Origin: Methylobacterium aerolatum
GTDB taxonomy: Bacteria > Pseudomonadota > Alphaproteobacteria > Rhizobiales > Beijerinckiaceae
Reading direction: 5' to 3'
Assembly (NCBI RefSeq): GCF_022179085.1
Contig: NZ_BPQE01000024.1
Location: 20,125 to 84,124 of the forward strand
Length of the DNA: 64,000 nucleotides
Part shown: positions 8,402 to 16,640 of the stretch, piece after piece
Numbering within the stretch: the stretch's first letter is position 1
Layout of the letters: every line of letters starts with the position of its first letter
Notes under the pieces: generated by a model
What the model saw: only the letters and a program-made list of their open reading frames with translations
Database searches by the model: none
What the model was told of the DNA's origin: nothing
Program-made: the position numbers and the translations under genes

Positions 8402-9286
8402 ATGACCCTCGACCAGTTGCGGATCTTCGTGGCGGTGGCCGAGCGCCAGCATGTCACCCGGGCGGCCGAGGCGTTGAATCTCGTCCAGTCGGCGGTCAGC
8501 GCCGCCGTCAACGCGCTGGAGACCCGGCACACCGTCAAGCTGTTCCACCGGGTCGGCCGGGGCATCGAGTTGACCGAGGCAGGCCGCGTCTTTCTCGGTG
8601 AAGCTCGCGCCGTGCTCGCCCGCGCCCAGACGGCCGAACTGGTGCTGGCGGACCTCAGCGGCCTGCGGCGCGGCACGCTGGCCGTTCGAGCGAGCCAGAC
8701 CATCGCAAGCCACTGGCTCCCCCGGCACCTCGTCGCCTTCCGGGCGGCCTACCCGGACATCGTCCTGCGGCTCGGCATCGGGAACACGGCAGAGGCCGCC
8801 GAGGCGGTGCGGGCGGGAACGGCGGAACTCGCTTTCGTGGAAGGCGCGATCGACGACGCCAGCCTGGGAAGCACGCCGATCGCCGAGGACCGAATGGTGC
8901 TCGTGGTCTCGCCCGGCCACCCCCTGGCCGGATGCGCACGACCGGAACCCGCCGATCTCGCTTCGACCTCCTGGGTGCTGCGAGAGCCCGGATCGGGGAC
9001 GCGCTCCGCTTTCGAGGCGGCGCTCGTTGCCTCGGGTATCGCGCCGGATGCGCTCGCCGTCGCCCTGGAACTGCCGTCGAACGAGGCCGTCCTCGCCGCG
9101 GTCGTGGCGGGGGCCGGCGCGAGCGTGCTCTCCGAATCGGTGGTGGGACCCGCGCTGCGAACCGGCGCACTCATCGCCGTGCCCCTCGCCCTGCCGACGC
9201 GGACCTTCCAGGTCCTGCGCCATAGGGAGCGTTACCGCAGCCGCGCGGCCGACACACTGCTCGCCATGATCCAAGCTGCCCCCTGA
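8402..9286 (+). CDS. LysR-family regulator, CysB/YeiE-like
   Basis: 294 residues with the usual LysR plan: a winged helix-turn-helix at residues 1-60 (LDQLRIFVAVAERQHVTRAAEALNL) and a periplasmic-binding-protein-like effector domain at about 90-290. It lies next to a sulfite oxidase and a YeiH-family exporter. In enterobacteria the neighbour and regulator of yeiH is YeiE, a LysR protein linked to sulfite tolerance, and the effector domain here is of that general type. The target is therefore probably the convergent sulfite oxidase-exporter pair on the minus strand, though no binding site has been shown. It ends 14 bases before the stop of the sulfite oxidase gene. Confidence 0.88.
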   Translation: MTLDQLRIFVAVAERQHVTRAAEALNLVQSAVSAAVNALETRHTVKLFHRVGRGIELTEAGRVFLGEARAVLARAQTAELVLADLSGLRRGTLAVRASQTIASHWLPRHLVAFRAAYPDIVLRLGIGNTAEAAEAVRAGTAELAFVEGAIDDASLGSTPIAEDRMVLVVSPGHPLAGCARPEPADLASTSWVLREPGSGTRSAFEAALVASGIAPDALAVALELPSNEAVLAAVVAGAGASVLSESVVGPALRTGALIAVPLALPTRTFQVLRHRERYRSRAADTLLAMIQAAP

Positions 9287-9299
9287 CCGGCTGCGCAAC

Positions 9300-10379
9300 T
9301 CAGGCGACCTCGACCCGCACACGGTGCCACGAGGCGCTGAGGTAGCCCTTGAAGTTCCACGTGTCGTCCGGCTGCGCCGGCTGGGTCTGCCCGGCCGAGT
9401 CCCAGGCGCGCACCGTGAGTTCGTGTTCGCCGGGCGGAAGGTCCAGCACGATCTCCCAGAACGTCCAGGCGAAGGGCGCGTCGGCCTCGTGGTCCAGCGT
9501 GGCCTGGCGCCAGGAGCGCCCGCCATCGCCCGAGACATCGACCCGCACGACCGCCCGGTCACCCGCGATGGCATACCCACGGACGGTGGTCTCGCCCGCT
9601 GTGATCCGGGCCCCGCGCGGGGGCTCGCAGATCGCCGCGTTGAGTGGCATCGTCTCGATGGTGTGGCCTTTGGCAGGATCGGCGGTCTCGGCCGTCACGT
9701 CCGGCGGGAACAGCTTGTAGTCGTCGGCTTGCATCGGGTTGTCCGACGGATTGTCCTGCACCGTGATGCGCCGCAGCCATTTTGGGCTGCGCACCCCCGC
9801 GAAGCCCGGCACGACGACACGGGCCGGGAAGCCGTGCTCGGGCAGCAGCGGTGCCCCATTCATGGCGAAGGCCAGCAGCGTCTCGTCGGCGAGCGCCTTG
9901 GCGAGGGGAATCGAAACGCCGTAGGGCCGGCCGTCGACCACGTCGTGGCTCTCGAAGGCCACGTGGAGATCCGCTCCCGGCGTTACCCCTGCCGCTCGCA
10001 GGACGTCGCCGAGGCGCACGCCCGTCCAGTCGGCCGTCCCGATGGCGCCAGCGTCCCAGGGATCGCCCGAGACAGGAGCGACGGTTCGCATATCGGCGCG
10101 GCGGTTGCCGGCGCACTGCATCGTGGCCGTGACGGTCGCCTCGGGAAAACGCGCGCGCAGATCTGCCAGGGACAGATTGAAGGGCATCGCCACCGCACCG
10201 TCAACGGACAAACGCCATGTGGAGGCGTCGATCTCCGGCAGGTCGCCGTGGGAGCGGACGTAAAAATGGTCCGCGGCGGTCCGGTAGTGCGCCCGCAGGC
10301 GGTCCAGCGGCGGCTCGGCGTTGTAGGGCCGCTCGCTATGGACGTTCAGGCGCGCCATGCGCTCGGCTAAGCTCGACAT
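9300..10379 (-). CDS. sulfite oxidase-type molybdoenzyme without export signal
   Basis: 359 residues with a molybdopterin-binding domain (about 35-210) and a C-terminal Mo-co dimerisation domain (about 230-355). The molybdenum-ligating cysteine is C89 in TATMQCAGNRRADM, resembling plant and animal sulfite oxidases rather than the SorA motif at 3343-4554. No signal peptide, twin-arginine motif or heme domain is present, so the enzyme should act in the cytoplasm, with oxygen or another acceptor. A second, periplasmic sulfite-oxidising enzyme is encoded 5 kb away. It lies 61 bases after the YeiH-family gene on the same strand and is probably co-transcribed with it. Confidence 0.9.
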   Translation of the reverse strand: MSSLAERMARLNVHSERPYNAEPPLDRLRAHYRTAADHFYVRSHGDLPEIDASTWRLSVDGAVAMPFNLSLADLRARFPEATVTATMQCAGNRRADMRTVAPVSGDPWDAGAIGTADWTGVRLGDVLRAAGVTPGADLHVAFESHDVVDGRPYGVSIPLAKALADETLLAFAMNGAPLLPEHGFPARVVVPGFAGVRSPKWLRRITVQDNPSDNPMQADDYKLFPPDVTAETADPAKGHTIETMPLNAAICEPPRGARITAGETTVRGYAIAGDRAVVRVDVSGDGGRSWRQATLDHEADAPFAWTFWEIVLDLPPGEHELTVRAWDSAGQTQPAQPDDTWNFKGYLSASWHRVRVEVA

Positions 10380-10440
10380 AGTGGCTACTTTTGGGAAGGG
10401 GCGGGGTCAACGCATTTGGACGCACCGGGTGCCGCCCCGG

Positions 10441-11523
10441 TCAAGCGATGCCGAGCAGGCGGACCAACCCGAGGCTCACAGCGGTCAGGCCGGTGAGCGA
10501 GGCGACGACCGCCAGGGTGACACGCGGTCCTGCCTTGACGACGCTGCGCACATCGACCCCGAGGCCGAGGGCCGCCATCGACACGATGGTCAGCCCGTTC
10601 GCCGTCGCGCCCATGGGGGGCACGGCCGCCTCGGGAATGAGCCCCGCCGAGCGGAGCCCCGCCAGGGTCAGGAAGGCGAGGATGAACCACGGCACCAGCC
10701 GGTGCAGCGGCACCCGGCTCGGGGCAGGGCGCTCCCCTTCCGTCAGGGACGGTGCGGCTGTGTCCGCCGCTCCCCGCAGCCGGCTCGCCCCCAGCGAGAG
10801 AGCCAGCACCACCGGTCCGAGCATCAGCACGCGGACTAGCTTGACCAGGGTCCCGACCTGGACGCTGAGAGCTGCCACCGGAGCCGTAGCAGCCAACACC
10901 TGGGGCACGGCGTAGACCGTGAGACCCGCGAGCACGCCGTACTGCATCGGCGAGAGCCCGAGCAGCGGCACGAACAGGGGCAGGCCGAGGACGACGAGGA
11001 CTCCGAGTACGGCTGTGAACGCGATGGACGAGGCGACGTCCTCGCCGTCCGCGCCGATCACCGGGGCTGCCGCCGCGATCGCCGAGTTTCCGCAGATCGA
11101 GTTGCCGCAGGCGACGAGGATGGCGAGGCGCGGGGCCAGCCCGAGGGCCCGGCCGATGCCGTAGCTCCCGGCGATGGCGAGGGCTACCACCCCTGCGATG
11201 CCGATGAGCAGTCCGGGCCCCGCCGCCAGCAGCGTACTCAAGCTCAGCGAGGCGCCGAGCAGGACGACTGCGATCTCCAGGACGGTCTTGGCGCCGAAGG
11301 CGATACCGCGAACGAAGTGCGGCCCCGGGCTCCAGGCTGTGCGGACGGCCGTGCCCAGCACGATGGCGAGAACGAGAGCCTCCAGCCAGGCCCGGCCAAA
11401 GAGATACTCCTCGGCCTCCTCCAGAGCGAGGGCGGCGCCTGTCACCGCAAGGCATAGGATCAGGCCAGGCAGGACGGGGCGCGGGTCAAGCTTGTGCGGC
11501 ATGAAAGGGGTTGCTGCGGACAT
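10441..11523 (-). CDS. YeiH / putative sulfate-sulfite exporter family membrane protein
   Basis: 360 residues, almost wholly hydrophobic, with about ten predicted membrane helices. It carries the family motif CGNSICGNSAIAAAAPVIGA at about residues 140-160 and a second conserved region MAALGLGVDVRSV near the C-terminus. The family (UPF0324/YeiH, conserved hypothetical putative sulfate exporter) is found with sulfite and taurine metabolism genes. Together with the downstream cytoplasmic sulfite oxidase and the nearby LysR gene it forms a compact sulfite-handling unit. The start could also be the ATG at 11502 (MPHKLDPRP). The substrate has not been shown for this gene. Confidence 0.87.
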   Translation of the reverse strand: MSAATPFMPHKLDPRPVLPGLILCLAVTGAALALEEAEEYLFGRAWLEALVLAIVLGTAVRTAWSPGPHFVRGIAFGAKTVLEIAVVLLGASLSLSTLLAAGPGLLIGIAGVVALAIAGSYGIGRALGLAPRLAILVACGNSICGNSAIAAAAPVIGADGEDVASSIAFTAVLGVLVVLGLPLFVPLLGLSPMQYGVLAGLTVYAVPQVLAATAPVAALSVQVGTLVKLVRVLMLGPVVLALSLGASRLRGAADTAAPSLTEGERPAPSRVPLHRLVPWFILAFLTLAGLRSAGLIPEAAVPPMGATANGLTIVSMAALGLGVDVRSVVKAGPRVTLAVVASLTGLTAVSLGLVRLLGIA

Positions 11524-11589
11524 CGTGCGAACACATCGTGGGCTGGATCTGCCCCGATCATGGCCACGGGCAATCGATCATTCCAACGG

Positions 11590-11625
11590 AACGTATTGAA
11601 CGTTTTGATCGATTTATCGAATGAT
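11590..11625. promoter_or_regulatory. AT-rich promoter region with TCGAT-TT-ATCGA operator-like repeat
   Basis: About 85 bases upstream of the YeiH-family start is a local AT-rich patch with the near-palindrome TCGATTTATCGA at 11609-11620. LysR regulators prefer short interrupted palindromes, so it could be the binding site of the LysR protein at 8402-9286. This is a weak inference from position and symmetry. The remaining bases from 11626 to 11812 hold nothing I recognise. Confidence 0.3.
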
Positions 11626-11812
11626 TCACCGGCGATCGGCGAACCTCGCCCATCTGTGTGGAGATGCCGCCATCGGGAACGATGAAACAGAATTCGCGGC
11701 AGTCCTACGGGTCGTGGTTATCGGGTTTCCAACGTCAACGAAGGAAGCGTCAAGACGAGCTTGTGTAGGTTGGCTAGTCGCCGGTATGCAAGCAGGCGCT
11801 GTTTAAGTTACG

Positions 11813-12046
11813 TCAAATTTTCTGAAATCGGCTCATCAAAGCAGATGGACCGCTTTCGGCGATGTACGAACGAGCGCAGCCATTCGGACAGCCGCCGACG
11901 AATGCCTCGGGGAATACCGCTAGGTAAGCCCCGCGGGCAGCGGCGTCGCTGGCGAGGTCCGCGAGCTTGTCCAAAGTCCGCGCGGTGTCGAACAGGATCG
12001 AGCCGGCCTGCACCACGGCCGCCGTGACAACGGGCTTCCACGACAT
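11813..12046 (-). pseudogene. nitrilase N-terminal fragment
   Basis: The first 56 residues are a clear nitrilase/cyanide-hydratase N-terminus: AAVVQAGSILFDTARTLDKL followed by the catalytic-glutamate motif FPEAFVGG. Homology stops near base 11879, and the frame then runs through 21 unrelated residues to a stop. The catalytic lysine and cysteine regions are missing, so no enzyme can be made. An intact nitrilase has about 310-350 residues. The fragment lies 52 bases after the DUF2474 gene at the end of the cytochrome bd operon, on the same strand. Nitrilases together with cyanide-insensitive oxidase genes are found in cyanide-tolerant bacteria, so this is probably a relic of a formerly larger operon. 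Confidence 0.75.
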
Positions 12047-12098
12047 GAGGATTCCAACTCTGGGTTTGGGAGCGGTCGGGGCCTGAGGACGGAGCGCG

Positions 12099-12236
12099 TC
12101 AGCCCGCCTTCAGCCAAGCCCTCAGGATGCCGGCGACGACCCCAAGCGTGAGGACGCTGCCGGCCCAAAGCGAGGCGAACCATATGAGGTGGCGCCATAG
12201 GGGAGCCGGCTGTTTGGGAGTGGAGGTGGTACCCAT
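12099..12236 (-). CDS. DUF2474 small subunit of the bd-type oxidase (CydX-like role)
   Basis: A 45-residue protein with one membrane helix (about residues 15-40, LIWFASLWAGSVLTLGVVAG) and a basic C-terminus. Its ATG overlaps the stop codon of the cydB/cioB gene (TGATG), so the two are translationally coupled. Position, size and a single helix match the DUF2474 proteins that follow cyanide-insensitive bd oxidases and probably play the part of CydX, the stabilising small subunit of E. coli cytochrome bd. It is easily missed by gene callers because of its length. Confidence 0.85.
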   Translation of the reverse strand: MGTTSTPKQPAPLWRHLIWFASLWAGSVLTLGVVAGILRAWLKAG

Positions 12237-13243
12237 CAATGATACCCCGCCGCGTCGACCTTCCCGCGGAAGACCCAGTACGAGTAGGCGGTGTAGGCCA
12301 GGATGACCGGGATCAGGACGGACGCGCCCACGAGCAGGAACACCTGGCTCGCATGCGGGGCCGCCGCCTCCCAGATGGTGATCCGGCCCGGCACTACGTC
12401 GGGGAAGATGCTGATCCCGAGCCCGACGAAGGACAGCAGGAACAGGCCGAGCGCCAGAAGGAAAGGGGTCCGCTCCGCGCCGTTACGCAGGAGACGGAAG
12501 TACAGAAACGACGCGACCGCGACGAGGAGCGGCACCTGCGCGGTGAGGAGCACGCTCGGCATCGTGAACCAGCGCTCCCAATACTTACCCTCCAGGAAGG
12601 GTGTCGCCGCACTGACAGCGGCGATGACCGCGACCGTGGCGGCGCCGAGCCAGAGCGAGAAGGTGCGCGCCCGGTCCTGCAGGCTCCCTTCCGTCCGCAT
12701 CACCAGCCAAGTGGCCCCGAGCAGGGCGTAACCCACGACGATGCCGAGACCGACGAGCAGGCTGAACGGCGTGAGCCAATCCCACCAGCCACCTGCATAG
12801 GCTCGGCCTTCGACCTTGATGCCCTGCAGGAGCGCGCCGAGGGTGATGCCCTGGGCGAGAGCCGCCACGACCGAGCCCCCGGTGAAGGCAACGTCCCAGA
12901 GAGCCCGGTGGCGCGGGTCGCGCCAGCGGAACTCGAAGGCGACGCCGCGAAAGATCAGGCCGAGCAGCATTGCGATGATCGGCGCGTAGAGCGCTGGCAT
13001 GATCACCGCGTAGGCGAGCGGGAAGACCGCGAACAGGCCGCCGCCGCCGAGCACCAGCCACGTCTCGTTGCCGTCCCAGACCGGCGCGATCGAGTTCATC
13101 GCCGTGTCGCGCTCGATGCCCGGCGGGAAGGCCGGGAACAGGATGCCGATGCCGAGGTCAAAGCCGTCCATCACGATGTAGGCGAACACCGCGAAAGCGA
13201 TGATCAGCGCCCAGACCACCGTCAGGTCGATGTTGGCGAGCAT
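12236..13243 (-). CDS. cioB: cytochrome bd-type ubiquinol oxidase subunit II (CioB/CydB)
   Basis: 335 residues with about nine membrane helices. The N-terminus (TVVWALIIAFAVFAYIVMDGFDLGIG) and the WDGNETWLVLGGG motif are diagnostic of subunit II. It pairs with the subunit I gene 10 bases upstream. The complex oxidises ubiquinol and reduces oxygen to water in the cytoplasmic membrane without pumping protons. Subunit I is of the cyanide-insensitive (Cio) type, so the symbol cioB is used, though cydB would serve as well. Confidence 0.95.
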   Translation of the reverse strand: MLANIDLTVVWALIIAFAVFAYIVMDGFDLGIGILFPAFPPGIERDTAMNSIAPVWDGNETWLVLGGGGLFAVFPLAYAVIMPALYAPIIAMLLGLIFRGVAFEFRWRDPRHRALWDVAFTGGSVVAALAQGITLGALLQGIKVEGRAYAGGWWDWLTPFSLLVGLGIVVGYALLGATWLVMRTEGSLQDRARTFSLWLGAATVAVIAAVSAATPFLEGKYWERWFTMPSVLLTAQVPLLVAVASFLYFRLLRNGAERTPFLLALGLFLLSFVGLGISIFPDVVPGRITIWEAAAPHASQVFLLVGASVLIPVILAYTAYSYWVFRGKVDAAGYH

Positions 13244-13253
13244 GATGTGTTCC

Positions 13254-14672
13254 TCACTCGGCCGGTTGCAGGTGACGGTCGGGGTCGACCGACGGCGCGG
13301 GCGTGATGCCGGCGGTGCGGATCGGCGCCCCAGGCTCGATCCCGTGCTCGCCCCGGTGCGGCGACTTCGCCATCAGATGCAGGATGTAGAGGATGCCCAT
13401 CCCGAACACGGCGAAGTAGATCAGCACGAAGGCAGTGAGCGACGCGGCCACGGCCGGCGCTTGGAGCGGTGAGGCTGATTCCGCCGTGCGCAGGAGCCCG
13501 TAGACCGTGAAAGGCTGGCGTCCGACCTCGGTGGTGATCCAGCCGGCCACCACCGCGACGAAGCCGGCGGGGCCCATCGCGAGGGCGAAGCGGTGCAGCG
13601 CCGCCCACTCGTAGAGCCGGCCCTTGTAGCGGGCGAGCAGGCTAAAGCCGCCGAGCAGGAGCATCAGCATTCCGAGGCTGACCATCACACGGAAGGACCA
13701 GAACACCACGGGCACCGGCGGCCAGTTCTCCCGCGGCACGCTGTCGAGGCCCTTCAGCGGCTCGTTCAGCCCGTGCTTCAGGATCAGGGAGGAGAGCTTG
13801 GGCACCTCGACGGCGTAGCGCACCATGCCGGCCTCCTGGTCGGGCAGGCCGAACAGGATGAGTGGCGCGCCGTCCGGGTGGCTCTCGAAGTGGCCCTCCA
13901 TGGCCATGACCTTGGTGGGCTGGTGCTCCAGCGTGTTCAGGCCGTGGGCGTCGCCGGCTAGGATCTGGAGGGGCGCGACGACGGCGAGCATCCACATCGC
14001 CATCGAGAACATCATCCGCGCGCCCTCGTTCGTCCGCTCGCGCAGCAGGTGCCAGGCCCCGACCGCGCCGACGACGAGGGCGGTGGTCAGGTAGGCGGCC
14101 AGGACCATGTGGACGAGGCGGTAGGGGAACGACGGGTTGAAGACGATGGCCCACCAGTCGACTGGCACGAACTGGCCAGCAGGGTTGGTGGCGTAGCCCT
14201 GCGGCGTCTGCATCCAGGAGTTCACGGACAGGATCCAGAACGCCGAAAAGAACGTCCCAATGGCCACCATGAGCGTTGCGAGGAAGTGCAGCCGGGGGCC
14301 GACCTTGGTCATGCCGAACAGCATGACGCCCAGGAATCCGGCCTCAAGAAAGAAGGCCGAGAGCACCTCGTAGGCCATCAGCGGACCGAGCACGGGCCCC
14401 GTCTTGTCAGCGTAGACCGACCAGTTCGTACCGAACTGGTAGGACATGACCAGCCCGGAGACGACGCCCATGGCGAAGCCGATGGCGAAGATCTTGATCC
14501 AGTACCGGAACAGGTCGATGAATACCTGCCGGCCGGTGGCGAGCCAGAGACCCTCCAACACCATCAGGTAGCTTGCCAAGCCGATGGAGAAGACCGGGAA
14601 CACGATGTGGAACGCCACCGTGAACCCAAACTGCGCCCTCGCGAGCAGCAGGGCGTCAATGTTCGCCAGCAT
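13254..14672 (-). CDS. cioA: cytochrome bd-type ubiquinol oxidase subunit I, cyanide-insensitive type (CioA/CydA)
   Basis: 472 residues from the ATG at 14672; longer upstream frames lack family homology. Heme ligand H22 lies in VAFHIVFPVFSIG, and the conserved glutamates E102 and E110 in MAYEVLSAFFLEAGFLG line the oxygen-reducing heme site. The GWITTEVGRQPFTVYGLLRT motif and the short quinol loop are typical of the Cio subgroup, which resists cyanide and sulfide. The gene follows hemA by 46 bases and precedes cioB by 10, on the same strand. This subunit carries all three hemes (b558, b595, d), which makes the neighbouring heme-synthesis gene meaningful. Confidence 0.95.
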   Translation of the reverse strand: MLANIDALLLARAQFGFTVAFHIVFPVFSIGLASYLMVLEGLWLATGRQVFIDLFRYWIKIFAIGFAMGVVSGLVMSYQFGTNWSVYADKTGPVLGPLMAYEVLSAFFLEAGFLGVMLFGMTKVGPRLHFLATLMVAIGTFFSAFWILSVNSWMQTPQGYATNPAGQFVPVDWWAIVFNPSFPYRLVHMVLAAYLTTALVVGAVGAWHLLRERTNEGARMMFSMAMWMLAVVAPLQILAGDAHGLNTLEHQPTKVMAMEGHFESHPDGAPLILFGLPDQEAGMVRYAVEVPKLSSLILKHGLNEPLKGLDSVPRENWPPVPVVFWSFRVMVSLGMLMLLLGGFSLLARYKGRLYEWAALHRFALAMGPAGFVAVVAGWITTEVGRQPFTVYGLLRTAESASPLQAPAVAASLTAFVLIYFAVFGMGILYILHLMAKSPHRGEHGIEPGAPIRTAGITPAPSVDPDRHLQPAE

Positions 14673-14718
14673 TTCGGTCACCTGATAAATATCTCGATGA
14701 GGCTGAGGGGAGCCGCGG

Positions 14719-15945
14719 TCAGGCGGCCAGCGGGACCTCGCCCCAGCCGAGGCGCGAGCGGATTTCAACGAGCGCTGCCACGAGCGCCCGCATGTGCTCC
14801 TCGGTGTGAAGCGGCGTCGGGGTGATCCTCAGCCGCTCGCTGCCGCGCGGCACGGTTGGGTAGTTGATCGGCTGCACGTAGATGCCGTGACGTTCCAGCA
14901 GCTCCTCGCTGATCCGCCGGCAGAGGTGGGCGTCGCCGACCATCACGGGCAGGATGTGACTCTGGCTCGGGAGGACCGGCAGGTCGGCCTTGCGCAGCAT
15001 CGCCATAAGGATCGACGCGTTCTGCTGTTGCGCAGCCCGCTCGGCCTGGCTCTCCCTAAGGTGCCGCACGGCGGCCCGCGCGCCGGCAGCCAGGTGCGGA
15101 CACAGGGACGTCGTGAAGATGAAGCCCGCCGCGTGGCTGCGGATCACGTCGACGACCGTGGACGGCCCGGCGACGTAGCCGCCCATGACGCCAAAAGCCT
15201 TGCCAAGCGTCGCCTCGATCAGGGTGTCGCGATGAGCGACCCCGTCGCGCTCGGCGATGCCGGCTCCGTGCGGGCCATACATTCCGACCGCGTGCACCTC
15301 ATCGAGGTAGGTGAGCGCACCATGGCGCTCGGCGACGTCGCAGATCTCAGAGATGGGCGCCACGTCGCCGTCCATGCTGTAGACGCTCTCGAACGCCACG
15401 ATCTTGGGTCGCTTGGGGCCAAACTGCGTGAGAAGCCTGTCGAGCGCGTCGACGTCTTTGTGCGGGAAGACCGCCTTCGCTGCGCCCGAGCGGCGGATAC
15501 CTTCGATCATCGAGTTATGATTGCCCGCGTCCGACAGGATGACGCTGCCCGGCAGCACTTGGCCAAGGACAGTCAACGCCGCTAGGTTCGACACGTAGCC
15601 TGAGGTGAAAAGAAGGGCGTCCTCCTTCCCGTGCAGGTCGGCCAGGTCCCGCTCCAGCAGCACGTGCTCGTGGGCCGTGCCGGAGATGTTGCGGGTGCCG
15701 CCCGCACCGGCGCCATAGAGGTCCAGAGCTTCGTGCATGGCGCCAAGGACATTGGGGCTGTGGCCCATCCCAAGGTAGTCGTTGCTGCACCAGACCGTGA
15801 CCAGCCGACGGCAGCCATCCGGATGCCTCCATACGGCCGTCGGAAAACTCCCGACATTGCGCTCAAGCTCGATGAACGTCCGGTAGCGGCCGTCCTCGCG
15901 CAGCGTCTTAAGGGAGGCTTCGAACACGTCGGAATAGGGGAGCAT
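14719..15945 (-). CDS. hemA: 5-aminolevulinate synthase
   Basis: 408 residues, a fold-type I PLP enzyme that joins glycine and succinyl-CoA to 5-aminolevulinate, the first step of heme synthesis in alphaproteobacteria. Visible marks are [10 protein letters not shown], the [13 protein letters not shown] glycine loop, [11 protein letters not shown], and the PLP-binding lysine K249 in [14 protein letters not shown]. The usual motif is GTLAKAFG, so ATLG is a small variation. The start at 15945 is preceded by AGGA eight bases upstream; an ATG 18 bases earlier is less well placed. It sits directly before cioA, so this is probably a second, dedicated copy supplying heme to the oxidase. A housekeeping hemA elsewhere in the genome is expected but cannot be seen here. 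Confidence 0.93.
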   Translation of the reverse strand: MLPYSDVFEASLKTLREDGRYRTFIELERNVGSFPTAVWRHPDGCRRLVTVWCSNDYLGMGHSPNVLGAMHEALDLYGAGAGGTRNISGTAHEHVLLERDLADLHGKEDALLFTSGYVSNLAALTVLGQVLPGSVILSDAGNHNSMIEGIRRSGAAKAVFPHKDVDALDRLLTQFGPKRPKIVAFESVYSMDGDVAPISEICDVAERHGALTYLDEVHAVGMYGPHGAGIAERDGVAHRDTLIEATLGKAFGVMGGYVAGPSTVVDVIRSHAAGFIFTTSLCPHLAAGARAAVRHLRESQAERAAQQQNASILMAMLRKADLPVLPSQSHILPVMVGDAHLCRRISEELLERHGIYVQPINYPTVPRGSERLRITPTPLHTEEHMRALVAALVEIRSRLGWGEVPLAA

Positions 15946-16046
15946 CGTCCCGGTCCTCGTCAAATTGGATCATGTCGCGGCGGTCTCGGGGGGCTCATGC
16001 TACCGCCGCGTGGGTGCTCGAGGCTGCGAGTTCTAGAGCGGCGTGG

Positions 16047-16451
16047 TCAGTCCTCAGAGGTGGGACCGATGCCGGACGCCTTTTGGACCGCAAGGCGGCC
16101 TTCCTCGGCCTTGTTGATGTACTGACTCGCGATGAAGAGCCCCTTCATCGGCCGGATGACTGGCACGCAGGCCAGCAGGAGCAGCGGCAGTGTCACGACC
16201 GCGTGGACCCACAGCGGCGGGTCGTAGGTGAGCTCCAGCCAGATCGCGAAGGCGGTGACGGGGAAGGCCATCGTCATCATGATGAAGAAGGCAGGCCCAT
16301 CGGCCGGGTCGGCGAAGCCGTAGTCGAGGCCACATGCCTCGCAGCGCGGCTTCAAGGTGATGAAGCCGTCGAACAGGCGCCCCTGGCCGCAGCGCGGGCA
16401 GCGGCACCGCAGCCCGACCGACATGAGGGATTGATCCGTCGTCCGTTGCAT
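16047..16451 (-). CDS. DUF983 membrane protein with zinc-ribbon N-terminus
   Basis: 134 residues starting at the ATG at 16451. The N-terminus has two CxxC pairs (CRCPRCGQGRLFDGF and RCEACGLDYGF) as in DUF983 proteins, followed by two membrane helices (about residues 50-75 and 80-105). DUF983 proteins are often encoded near terminal oxidases and their assembly factors in alphaproteobacteria, and this one heads the minus-strand block with hemA, cioA, cioB and DUF2474. A role in metal or heme delivery to the oxidase is a guess. It is divergent from the MocR regulator gene and shares its control region. Confidence 0.85.
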   Translation of the reverse strand: MQRTTDQSLMSVGLRCRCPRCGQGRLFDGFITLKPRCEACGLDYGFADPADGPAFFIMMTMAFPVTAFAIWLELTYDPPLWVHAVVTLPLLLLACVPVIRPMKGLFIASQYINKAEEGRLAVQKASGIGPTSED

Positions 16452-16510
16452 CGTCCAAGTTCCTGAACCGCCCTGTCCGGCGGCATGGAGTACACCTTGC
16501 GCGCATGGAT

Positions 16511-16618
16511 TGTATGGCATATAAATCCATACATTGGCTTTGAAAGCTGACAGCTTCGAACGTGTACCACCAGACAAAGCCGTGTCTCGCCTTGCCTGTA
16601 TGACTGATGTATGCATAC
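16511..16618. promoter_or_regulatory. divergent control region with TGTATG repeats
   Basis: Between the DUF983 gene and the MocR gene are repeated TGTATG words. TGTATGG (16511-16517) and its inverse CCATACA (16527-16533) flank nine AT-rich bases. TGTATG recurs at 16597-16602 and at 16608-16613, the last within the palindrome GTATGCATAC (16609-16618). MocR/GabR regulators bind direct and inverted repeats in the promoter between themselves and a divergent target, so these are good operator candidates for the protein at 16641-18032. The distal pair sits near the DUF983 promoter and the proximal pair just upstream of the MocR start, which fits autoregulation. Confidence 0.6.
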
Positions 16619-16640
16619 GCCAGTACGAGATTAGGGGTCA

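Noticed and set aside
8222-9580. 452-codon open frame on the minus strand
   Set aside because: It covers parts of three real genes (anti-sigma, LysR, sulfite oxidase) with no domain of its own.
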